A stretch of DNA of 64,000 nucleotides from Tautonia sociabilis (GTDB lineage Bacteria > Planctomycetota > Planctomycetia > Isosphaerales > Isosphaeraceae): contig NZ_RYZH01000020.1 in the NCBI RefSeq assembly GCF_003977685.1, positions 1 through 64,000 of the forward strand, written 5' to 3'. Positions within the stretch are counted from its first letter, which is position 1, and each line of letters starts with the position of its first letter. This document shows, one piece after another, positions 38,449 to 45,982 of this stretch. The position numbers and the translations under genes were made by a program. The notes beneath the pieces are model-generated. The model made no database searches and was not told where the DNA came from. It saw only the letters and a program-made list of their open reading frames with translations.

Positions 38449-38678
38449 CCGGGAGGAGGCAGCGGTCCCGCTACGAACGACCTTCGGACGCGACCGGCCA
38501 ACTGGAGCGGCCGGGGGACCGACCGCCGGCCGCGGGTTGCGGAGCAACCGACCCAGCTGCGGCCGTGGTCGGTCCCCCGGCCGCAGACGGCGGGCGGGCG
38601 CGTGACGAATGACGGGCACGGTGACCTGCGCGGCGTATCGCCGCACGATTGGCTAATGGGACCGCTGCCTCCCTCCGG
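38449..38678 (-). ncRNA. Retron msr-msd non-coding RNA
   Basis: All retron RNA elements are visible in transcript order on the minus strand. a1 (38678-38658) pairs with a2 (38469-38449) over 21 nt with 19 pairs, 15 of them uninterrupted. Immediately inside a1 the RNA reads ATTAGCC: TTAGC (38656-38652) supplies the branching G, complement of 38653. Then comes a perfect msr hairpin GCGGCG-ATA-CGCCGC (38644-38630). A long msd hairpin (38582-38509) and about 40 nt reaching a2 follow. The RNA fills the gap between the SWIM gene and the reverse transcriptase. The cDNA would be about 110-120 nt, starting near a2. The exact 5' end is inferred. Confidence 0.88.
38509..38582 (-). other. msd stem-loop of the retron RNA
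   Basis: A 16-bp perfect outer stem (38509-38524 with 38567-38582) is followed by a small internal loop. A 7-bp inner stem (38527-38533 with 38559-38565) comes next. Inside it is a third hairpin, GGTTGC-GGA-GCAACC (38535-38549). The total of 74 nt is almost fully paired and GC-rich, as expected of the double-stranded part of an msDNA. Confidence 0.88.
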
Positions 38679-38697
38679 ACGATGGCACCTCCTCGTA

Positions 38698-40404
38698 TCA
38701 GGATACGTTTGGCGGTTGGTCTTCCTGCCCGAGTCGCCCCATGTGGGCCAGGCGGAGCGCCAGCAGGTGTTCGCACGGGCCGTTGGTCATGCCGTGCTTC
38801 GCGAAGGCCCGGCAGGTGCAGGAGCCTTCGACGATCCGGCCCTCGTGGTCGACGTGCAGCAGCGGGCGGACTCGTCCGCCGCCGTCGGGCGAGGAGGAGG
38901 CGCTGCCGCTGATCTTGTAGCCGGTGGCGACCGGCCGCCGGGGGATGATGCGGATGCCGCCCTGGGCGACGATCGCCCCGGCCTTCTCCTCCGACGCCTC
39001 GTCGGGCGCGGGAGCCTTCGAAACGAGCGAGGCCGCGTCGGCCGGCGAGAACGGTTCAAGGAACAGCTCGCGATGCCGATAGACGCCCCCGCCAAGGTCG
39101 TACATCGCCCTCCCGACCTGGCAGAGAAACGAGAGGGCGCTTCGGGTCGTCTCGACACCGAGCCCGGCTCGCTGGGCGAGGTCGACGTCGGTGGCAAGCC
39201 GGAGCGATCGAAGGGCCTCGTAGATCCGCCCGAGCTCGTCGGGTGTGACCTCCAGCCGGCGGGCGAGCAGGTGGAATTTCGAGCCGCCGGAGGTCCAGTC
39301 GTTGTCGGTCCAGCCGCTGAGGGCCAGGGTGACGCGGATCGGCCCGAGGTCCAGAACGTAGATGCTCGGCAGTCCCAGGCCGGCAAGGTAAACCTCGACC
39401 GACCGGCAGGCCGGGATCAGCCGGGAGAGGAGCCGCAGCCGGTCGCGCCCCCAGGTGCGGACGACGATCGGCTTCGGGCCCTCGAAGATCGAAGCCGGCG
39501 AGAGCTCGATGGTCTGCTCCCAGGGTTCGAGCACCACCCGGGCCGGACGGCCGGGGTCCAGCTCAATGCGAAGGGCTCGGGGAGCGTGCTTCGCTCGTCG
39601 TCTCGATACGGCCCGACAGACGTTGAACAGGTCGATCGGCGCCATCCGGACGCGGGTCAGGCCCAGGGACATCGCGCTGTGGACCTGAAGGAAGCCGTCG
39701 AGCCAGGAGTCGAGCAGCTCGATCTTCTTCTCGACGTGCTCGTCCTCTCCCTCGGCGGCCACGGCAAGGCCCGAGGGGCCGATCTCCAGGCGGGTCTGCC
39801 GGTACGATCGGATGCGCTCCAGTTCCCCGTGCAGCCGAATGCTGAAGTCGATGTTCGTGGTGCCGCAGGAGAACTCGTCAACGCGGTCAAACGTTTCGTG
39901 AGCGGCGGCGACGCGGGCATAGGTGCTCTCGTCCCGGGAGAAGGCCTCGAAGGAGACTTCGTCCGGGTGGACGGTGACGACCGGGTCGAGAATGTACTGA
40001 CGCTCGAACCAGCTCGTGTAGACGTAATCAATGTAGGCCATGCGAGCCTTATGGAACGGCTTCAGGCGGTCGAGCCGGGCGCGGTCGAGCTCGGCGCGGC
40101 GGGCTTTCAGCCGCTCGACACGGGCAACGATCTCCTTCCGCCTGAGTCCGAGGCTGGCAAGGAACGATCGGTCCTGCTCCTCGAGCCAGGCCCGGAATTC
40201 GAGCCGGTCCTTGGGGCGGTACTTGAAGTCGCTGACGACCACCTGGTAGAGCGCCGCCATCGCCTCCCGGAACAGGACCGGGCGGCCGATGACGCCCCGG
40301 AAGAAGGTCGCTTCTCGGAACGTGTCGGTGGCGAAGGCGACCCGGGCCGAGGAGAGCCCGTTGGCGATGCCGCTGCGGCCGGCATAGCGGTGGGAGGCGA
40401 TCAC
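38698..40404 (-). CDS. Winged-helix / SWIM zinc-finger protein (WHSWIM) of the retron operon
   Basis: The 568-residue protein ends in a SWIM zinc finger with ligands Cys529-x-Cys531 and Cys544-x-His546 (SCTCRAF and GPCEHLLALRL). Before it, about 390-450, is a winged helix-turn-helix (LATDVDLAQRAGLGVETTRSALSFL). The first 380 residues are a helical and beta-rich region with no motif I recognise. SWIM fingers bind DNA or protein. WHSWIM proteins are, as I recall, standing partners of type XIII retrons with an ARM protein. ATG 40404 overlaps the upstream ARM stop by 4 bp, and its stop lies 20 bp before the ncRNA. Confidence 0.85.
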   Translation of the reverse strand: MIASHRYAGRSGIANGLSSARVAFATDTFREATFFRGVIGRPVLFREAMAALYQVVVSDFKYRPKDRLEFRAWLEEQDRSFLASLGLRRKEIVARVERLKARRAELDRARLDRLKPFHKARMAYIDYVYTSWFERQYILDPVVTVHPDEVSFEAFSRDESTYARVAAAHETFDRVDEFSCGTTNIDFSIRLHGELERIRSYRQTRLEIGPSGLAVAAEGEDEHVEKKIELLDSWLDGFLQVHSAMSLGLTRVRMAPIDLFNVCRAVSRRRAKHAPRALRIELDPGRPARVVLEPWEQTIELSPASIFEGPKPIVVRTWGRDRLRLLSRLIPACRSVEVYLAGLGLPSIYVLDLGPIRVTLALSGWTDNDWTSGGSKFHLLARRLEVTPDELGRIYEALRSLRLATDVDLAQRAGLGVETTRSALSFLCQVGRAMYDLGGGVYRHRELFLEPFSPADAASLVSKAPAPDEASEEKAGAIVAQGGIRIIPRRPVATGYKISGSASSSPDGGGRVRPLLHVDHEGRIVEGSCTCRAFAKHGMTNGPCEHLLALRLAHMGRLGQEDQPPNVS

Positions 40405-41915
40405 GCGACACCTCCGGCCGGCCGGGCCAGGGACACCGGAGACGGCACGTCGGGGTGCTCGAGCAGGATCGAGACGATCGCCAGCATCGCGCGGTCGGCA
40501 TCGTCCCGGGTGCCCGACCGCGCGAACTCGCCGAGCAGCTCGACGGCGGCGGCGGCCTGGAAGTGGTCGTGACGGCCTCGATCCCGGAGCAGGTCGATGA
40601 CGTGACGCTTCACCGGACGCTCGGAACGCAGGTCGAGCACCGCGGCCCGGAAGAACCAGGAGAGGCGGACAAGCACCTCGGCGCCGTCGGGGAGGTGATC
40701 GACGGCAAGATCGACCGCGAAGCGTCTCATGTTCGGGTGCGGATGCTCGGCCAGCCGCGCGATGAGCTCGGCGGGGTTGAAGCGATCGAACTGGTCGAGA
40801 ACGAGGTCCCGGGCCTCGTCCTGCACGTCGACCCGGTTCGAGTCGAGCAGCGCCATCAGCCCTTCGGTCCCGAGCACGTCGGGGCCGAGCCCGGTGCGGA
40901 GCAGGTCGAAGGCGAGCTGTCGGGTGTCGGCCCAGTCGCTCTCGACCAGCAGCAGGAGCGGCCCGGGGTCCGATCGGAAGCGGTCGACGGATTGTCGCAG
41001 CAAGGCGTGCGTCGCTCTCCGGACGGCGGCGATCTCGTGGCCGGCGAGCTGGGCGAGCCCCTCCAGGCCGATCGTATCGATGGCTTCCGGCCGTCTTGCC
41101 AGCAACTCGCCGCCGAGCACCTGGGCCGGCGGGGGGCCGGTGAGAATGAGGTGGACGAGGGCGTCGAGGTCGAGCAGTGCATCGAGCTCGTCGAGCAGAC
41201 GCTCTCGGGCGATGCGGGCGTAGGCGTTGTGGGAGCCGGGCTGGGCCTCCGGTTCCCGGAGCAGCTCAAGAAGGCGGAGGGCGAGCTCTCGGCGCATCTC
41301 GGGGGAGTGTCGGAGGCGATCGGCGGCCAGGTCGGCGGCGAGGAGCGAGGTCTCGGGGTCGCCGGAGGTGAGGAACAAAACGATCCATTTCTGGTCGAGG
41401 GTCCAGAAGCCGGCCGAGTCGCGGAGCCAGTCGCGACCGAGGTCGCGGACCTCGGGGCGGGGATCGTCGAGCAGAAGATCGACGAGCGGCAGATCCGGCC
41501 GCTGTGGGTCGAACCGCCGGCGCAATTCATCGAGGGAGAGCCGGACGGACGACTCGAACGGAGAGCGGAGCATCGCCTTCAGCTCGGGAAGCGTCGCCCC
41601 GGCAAGGATCGCCGCGTGACGCTGTTCAACGGCCCGGAGCGCGAACGCGTGGACCTCGGGGAGCCGGGCGGCGGCGAGGAGCCGGAGATAGGCGTGGGGA
41701 TCGGCGTCCCAGAGGTTGGGGAACGCCTCCTCTCGGCGGTCGGGGGGCTCCGAGACGGCGGCGGCGTCTCGCCATCGAAAGGCGGGCCGGGAGGGGTTGA
41801 GCACGAGGCGGTCGCTCTGGCCGTGGAGGATGCGGTGCAGGAGAACGCACTCGGCCAGGGCGCCATAGAGGCCGGAGGGCTCCCGGGCATCCTCGGGGCC
41901 GTAGGAGGCCAGCAC
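40401..41915 (-). CDS. ARM/HEAT-repeat protein, C-terminal part (3' of in-frame TGA)
   Basis: From GTG 41915, with a poor ribosome site, 504 residues read as helical HEAT/ARM repeats (LIARLAEHPHPNMRRFAVDLAVDHL is one clear unit). They are in the same frame as the upstream repeat gene and are separated from it only by one TGA (41952-41954) and 12 sense codons. Joined, the two make an 844-residue protein of the kind expected for a retron type XIII ARM partner. The GTG start may be an artefact of the break. The 4-bp overlap with the SWIM gene at its 3' end is the normal operon joint. Confidence 0.8.
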   Translation of the reverse strand: MLASYGPEDAREPSGLYGALAECVLLHRILHGQSDRLVLNPSRPAFRWRDAAAVSEPPDRREEAFPNLWDADPHAYLRLLAAARLPEVHAFALRAVEQRHAAILAGATLPELKAMLRSPFESSVRLSLDELRRRFDPQRPDLPLVDLLLDDPRPEVRDLGRDWLRDSAGFWTLDQKWIVLFLTSGDPETSLLAADLAADRLRHSPEMRRELALRLLELLREPEAQPGSHNAYARIARERLLDELDALLDLDALVHLILTGPPPAQVLGGELLARRPEAIDTIGLEGLAQLAGHEIAAVRRATHALLRQSVDRFRSDPGPLLLLVESDWADTRQLAFDLLRTGLGPDVLGTEGLMALLDSNRVDVQDEARDLVLDQFDRFNPAELIARLAEHPHPNMRRFAVDLAVDHLPDGAEVLVRLSWFFRAAVLDLRSERPVKRHVIDLLRDRGRHDHFQAAAAVELLGEFARSGTRDDADRAMLAIVSILLEHPDVPSPVSLARPAGGVA

Positions 41916-41951
41916 CTCGGCGGCCGACGCGGTGTAGCACTCGGGACGGTA

Positions 41952-42935
41952 TCAGGCGAGGGCCTTCAAATAGCGCCAGGAGAGGCGGCGGAGGTAGAGC
42001 TGGGTCGGCCTCCGGAAGATGGGAGAATGGCGGATGGTGCCGTCGAGGCCCGACTTGACCGACGCGGCCGTTCCCTTCGTCTTGCGTCCGTTCGCCTCGA
42101 TGGCGTGGCTCAGGAGGCCGAAGGTGATCGGGTCGTGGCGGAGCATCGAACGTTTGTAGATACTCTTGATGTATCGCCAGAGATAGGGCCGATCGAACGG
42201 CAAGTCCGGGAGCAGGGCGCGAACGGCGGCGACCGAGGCCGGCGAACCCAGCTCGAACAGCGAGTCGAGCGTGAGGCCCCGGAGCCGCTCATCGACCGAC
42301 GAGACGGCGGCCGCGATCGCTCCGGCGGTCTGCTCGCGGTCGTCGTCGGGGGGAACGGAGTCGAGGGCGAGGCGAACCGGCTCCGGGAGCGATTCTCGGA
42401 CCCGGGCGGCGTGCTCGGCGAGGCCTTCAGCATCGCCGAGGTTCCGGAGGGCCTCGACGGCCGATCGGCGACGGGAGAGGAGCTTGCGGGCGGCGAAGGG
42501 GCGGACGGCGGGGATGGCGACGGGGTCCCCGATGGCGCCGAGGGCGTCGAGCAGGGAGCAGGCGTCTCCCTCGGCAGAGGAGAGCGCGGCGATCAGCGGG
42601 CCGACCGCCTCCCGGTCGCGACGCCAGCCGAGTCGGGCGGCGGCCCGGGCCCGGACGGCGGGGTTGGCGTCGAGCAACGTGTCGATCAGGGTGGATCGGC
42701 CGGCGGTGGAGAACCCCTCCAGGCGGAGTGAATCGACCACCTCGGCGAACCGGGAGGCCAACTCGACTTCGGCGAAGGGGCCGAGGGCGGTCCCCTTGCC
42801 GAGCTTCCCGGCGCGGGGGCCTCGGGCGACGAGGACGTGATACGCCCCCAGCGTCCCCCAGGCCTCAGCGGCCGAAACGACGGCCACGCGGTCGGGCCCG
42901 CTCGGGTTGGACAGCCGCACCGGTTCCGGGATCAT
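41952..42935 (-). CDS. ARM/HEAT-repeat protein, N-terminal part (ends at in-frame TGA)
   Basis: The 327-residue reading frame holds HEAT-type repeats through the middle (NPAVRARAAARLGWRRDREAVGPLIAAL; VDERLRGLTLDSLFELGSPASVAAVRALL). It ends RRLSWRYLKALA, a helix that in related proteins continues straight into further repeats. Here TGA follows. The reading frame beyond the stop stays open into the gene ending at 40401. I read this as one gene broken by a nonsense change (CGA or TGG to TGA) or a sequence error. Its start ATG 42935 is 38 bp from the macro-domain stop, and the same spacing style runs through the operon. Confidence 0.8.
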   Translation of the reverse strand: MIPEPVRLSNPSGPDRVAVVSAAEAWGTLGAYHVLVARGPRAGKLGKGTALGPFAEVELASRFAEVVDSLRLEGFSTAGRSTLIDTLLDANPAVRARAAARLGWRRDREAVGPLIAALSSAEGDACSLLDALGAIGDPVAIPAVRPFAARKLLSRRRSAVEALRNLGDAEGLAEHAARVRESLPEPVRLALDSVPPDDDREQTAGAIAAAVSSVDERLRGLTLDSLFELGSPASVAAVRALLPDLPFDRPYLWRYIKSIYKRSMLRHDPITFGLLSHAIEANGRKTKGTAASVKSGLDGTIRHSPIFRRPTQLYLRRLSWRYLKALA

Positions 42936-42973
42936 CGCCGCGATGCTCCGCTCCGGGAATCGTCCGAGTCGGG

Positions 42974-43702
42974 TCAGAAGTCGTCAAAATCGTCGGTTGC
43001 CGGGATCGCCGACGGGCCGGGCTTCGGCGAGGAGGCCGGGGCCGACGGCGGAGGGGACGGTGTCTTGGCGGGCTTGGGGTTGGGCTTCCCCCTGCCGGCG
43101 AAGGTGGCGATGGGGCCGATCTCCTCCTCCAGGGCGGCGCGCATCTCGGCGAAGTCGGCGAAGAGGACGCGGCGGCGAAAGAGGTTGTAGCCGGTCCACA
43201 TCAGGTCGGCACAGATCTCCACCGGCACGCGACCGGTCTGCGCCCCGAGGCCCGGCAGCGCGACCGAGCCGATGCTGCCGGGCTCGAGGTCGTTCCGCAT
43301 GTGCACGGCCTGGAAGGCGGCAGCGCAGGCGGCGGCGACGTTGAGGGTGGCTCCGACGTTCTCGGACGAGCCGAACATGGTGGGGGTGGAGATCAGAAAC
43401 GAGGGGCGGGCCGATCCGGTCGGCACGCAGGTGGCCTTGCCGACGGGCAGGAGGCCGCCGTGCAGTCGCTTGACCTCGGCCTGCACCCGCTTCTCGATCG
43501 CCGGGCCGAAGTGGCGCTTGATGACGGCGTCGAGGCCGCCGTCCATACTCGCCCGGGCGTTGGTGGGAGTGACCCAGGCGTCAACGCGCTGGTCGAGCAT
43601 CGAGCCCGGGACGATCTCCACCTCCGCGTTTTCCTCGAAGGTGGCCCGCCAGGCGGCCACCACCTTCGGGTTGACGTCCACGAGCACGACGCGGATGTCC
43701 AT
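42974..43702 (-). CDS. Macro-domain protein (ADP-ribose reader or hydrolase)
   Basis: The 242-residue protein has a macro domain of about 200 residues. VDAWVTPTNARASMDGGLDAVIKRHFG corresponds to the family's DAIVNAANxxLxGGGGVDxAI loop that holds ADP-ribose. GSIGSVALPGLGAQTGRVPVE corresponds to the SIAFPxISTGxYGxP phosphate loop. The usual first Asn-Ala-Asn loop reads TPTNARAS, so the catalytic asparagine position is conserved (Asn) but its neighbours are not; binding without hydrolysis is possible. The last 40 residues are a Pro/Ser-rich tail ending DDFDDF. It lies 48 bp after the PARP gene, an obvious functional partner. Confidence 0.82.
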   Translation of the reverse strand: MDIRVVLVDVNPKVVAAWRATFEENAEVEIVPGSMLDQRVDAWVTPTNARASMDGGLDAVIKRHFGPAIEKRVQAEVKRLHGGLLPVGKATCVPTGSARPSFLISTPTMFGSSENVGATLNVAAACAAAFQAVHMRNDLEPGSIGSVALPGLGAQTGRVPVEICADLMWTGYNLFRRRVLFADFAEMRAALEEEIGPIATFAGRGKPNPKPAKTPSPPPSAPASSPKPGPSAIPATDDFDDF

Positions 43703-43750
43703 CGGTGCCTCCCTCCCTCGCTCCCGCTCGGGGCGATTGAATCGGTCGGG

Positions 43751-45197
43751 TTACCCCGTGAACTCGACGAGGTATTCCAGGCGCTGCTGGTCGGGGGTGT
43801 AGATGACGTATTCGTCGTCGGCGAACTCGGACGGCCGGCCAAACTTCTTGCGGACACCGTGGCAGCTGTCGAAGCCCTCGGGGGGGGGCGGTCAGGCCGT
43901 AGGTGATCTTGGTGTAGTCCTTCATCTTGCCGAGCGCGACCCGGGCGATCGCCATCAGCCGGGTCTTCTTCCGGCCGGGGGTCGTGTAGAAGCAACTGGT
44001 GCAAGCGGCGTCGCCGAAGTAGATGCCGTGGCCGAGCCAGCCGGCGTCGGTGCGGTGCACTCCCATGCTGACGACGATCTTCGGCAGCAGGATCCCTCGG
44101 GAGAGGATGCCCACCCAGGTCGAGATCCGGGAGCCGTGGAAGAGAAGCCGCTCGTTGCCCACCGCGGCGGCGAATCGCTCCCACTCGGCGTCCCGACGGA
44201 CCCGGAAGATGTTCTTGACCTTGATTGACTTTGATTTGATCTGACTGCGGATGACGTAGTCAGCCATCTCCTTGAACTCGGACTCGCCCGGGTCGAGCCA
44301 CTCGACCCGGGAGCCGAGCGCCTCATACTCGCGGTCCACCTGCTCACTGAAGAGGATATCGCCCCCCTCGCCGTTGACCTGGAGCATGTCCTTCATGAGC
44401 TGGAGGGTTTGCTGCTTCTGCTCGAACGCCTCCAGCGAGTTGATCACCGCCGCTTCGACGGCCGATCGGGAGCGGCCGATGCGGTGGGGGATGGCCGAGT
44501 AGAAATCGCCGGAGAGCCGCAGCATGCGCCCCTCGCGATCCTTCGCTCGCTTCTTGTTGAAGAGGTCGTAGAGCTCCTGGAGGATCGCCTCCCCTTTCTC
44601 GATCTGGCCGAGGGTGAGGACCCCCAGCGGCGTCTCGATGCCGTGGGCGGTGATCTTGGCGGCAACGGTGTTCGTGAGGGCCCCTTTGGCCTCGTCGTAA
44701 ATGTAGCGGACGAGGTTTCGGACGCCGGGATGCAGCGTGCTCTTGGAGGGAGTGGCGGGCTTGCCGTTGGCAGCGTTGGCCTGGGCGATCCGCTCCAGGG
44801 TCTTCGCGTCGATCTCACCGGCCCCCGTGCCCCGGGCTCGCTGCGAGCCAGTCTTGCTGGAGGCAAGGGCCACCTCGCGGTAGCCCTTCGAGGAGGAGGT
44901 CTTCTGCCGGTAAATCTGCTGGTAGCAGCCCTCGGCCTCGGCGAGCGTCTGGAAGTAGCGGCACTCCTTCTGGCCAGCGTCGGGATTGGTCTCCAGATCG
45001 TCGGTCCGGCCGTAGTGGGTAAAGACGCGGAAGCGGTGCTCCCCGTCTCCAGCCGAGTGCAGCTCGATGGCGTAGTACTTGTTGCGTTTGGTCTTGATAT
45101 CCGTGACCTGGAGGACCGCCTTCCGGACGACCTCGAACTCCTCGGCGAACGTCGGCTCGCCCGCCTCGCCGTTGGTCCAGGCCTTCACCTTCGGCAC
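43751..45197 (-). CDS. WGR-PARP ADP-ribosyltransferase with frameshift in a G9 tract
   Basis: GTG 45197 follows GAGGG and opens a WGR domain (about 20-115; HYGRTDDLETNPDAGQ). A PARP regulatory helical domain follows at about 160-300 (ETPLGVLTLGQIEKGEAIL, SGDFYSAIPHRIGRSR), then the catalytic domain. His354 (LLFHGSR) and Tyr393 (GHGIYFGD) are in frame. The catalytic Glu lies in DDEYVIY (codon 43811-43813), which is out of frame because of nine Gs at 43880-43888. With eight, the protein reads on through QRLEYLVEFTG to TAA at 43751, giving 481 residues. Read as given, it loses the Glu and ends at 43581 inside the macro gene. It transfers ADP-ribose from NAD+, often to DNA-bound or protein targets. 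Confidence 0.85.
43880..43888 (+). other. Homopolymeric G9 tract causing a frameshift
   Basis: Nine consecutive Gs (Cs in the coding strand) fall between the PARP Tyr and Glu motifs. Eight would restore the frame. The tract is long enough for slippage or for a sequencing error. Confidence 0.75.
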
Positions 45198-45250
45198 GGT
45201 GATGCCCTCGTGTTGGGGGAGAACTCCAACCCGTCCCCTCGCCTCGCTGG

Positions 45251-45274
45251 GAACGATATTGTGTACAATCGTTC
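45251..45274. promoter_or_regulatory. Palindromic operator-like site before the PARP-retron operon
   Basis: GAACGAT (45251-45257) and ATCGTTC (45268-45274) are perfect inverted repeats, and a nested repeat ATTGT-GT-ACAAT spans 45258-45269. The site is 54 bp upstream of the operon's first start codon in an AT-rich island. Regulator binding is inferred. The GAAC/GTTC ends recall LexA boxes, but the spacing is wrong for the known ones. Confidence 0.5.
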
Positions 45275-45982
45275 AGTTCAAGAGGTGGGATCCGGGAATC
45301 GCGGCGGCGACGTTGCCCGGGATCAACACCGTCGATCGCGGAGCGGCCCTCGCCCCGGGGAAATCGCCCGATGATGGGCCGAGCGGTACCCGACCGCAAC
45401 CACCTGCCCAAGTCGATTTTCGCCGAGGGGATCCCCGGGGACTCTAGCTTACGAGGCGATCGCCGGGCAGTTCTTCCAGGCGGATTCGGCACAGGCCGCC
45501 GGCCTTCCCTGCGACGGAGACGACCCGAAGCCGGGAGCCGGGGGCAGCGCCGGGCCGGTTGGGCCTCAGCGTCTGAAAGGGCGGCGACGCACGGGGACAC
45601 GGCTCGGGCTCCGGCCAGGGCCGATCATCGTCGAGGCGCTGGGCTGGCGCGGAATGACCGGCTTGCAGAGAGGGAGGCAGGGCGCTCACTCTCCACCGTC
45701 GTGCAACCGCTCGCCCTTCGCCAGCGGGTCATCCGAGTCCGGACCGGTTGTCGGTGGAATGGTCATCGCGCCGCCCTCCCTCCGGGATCCGACGCTTCGT
45801 CCTCCCTCCCGGCTGCCGAGGCTCCCGTCGCCTTGTCCGGGAAGGATCACTCCCGGCTGGTGCTTGAATTCCAGATCCCGGCGACGTGATCACGCCGAGG
45901 ACCGAATTGCACCCTGAGAATGCGATCGATACGCTGAACGGACCGTGGCGAAGGGTATGCGGCGACGTGCGGGAGGCGGCTC
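45275..45982. other. Divergent region with no convincing gene
   Basis: About 700 bp separate the PARP-retron operon promoter from the DUF1501 gene at 45983. Short open frames exist, but their amino-acid make-up (very Arg- and Pro-rich, no motif) and missing ribosome sites argue against them. The end at 45971-45976 holds GGGAGG for the next gene. Confidence 0.4.

Noticed and set aside
38509..38582. Long hairpin as a transcription terminator
   Set aside because: No T-run, it lies inside a same-strand gene train, and a1/a2 repeats plus TTAGC fit an msd far better.
41952..41954. TGA as selenocysteine codon
   Set aside because: HEAT/ARM repeats have no redox site, no SECIS-like hairpin was recognised just after it, and no selenocysteine machinery is in the window.
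45251..45274. Palindrome as a LexA box
   Set aside because: GAAC and GTTC are 16 bases apart rather than 4, so it does not match known LexA sites.
45444..45689. 81-codon minus-strand frame with a faintly FeoA-like end
   Set aside because: No ribosome site, Pro/Arg-rich first half, and the similarity is too weak to call.
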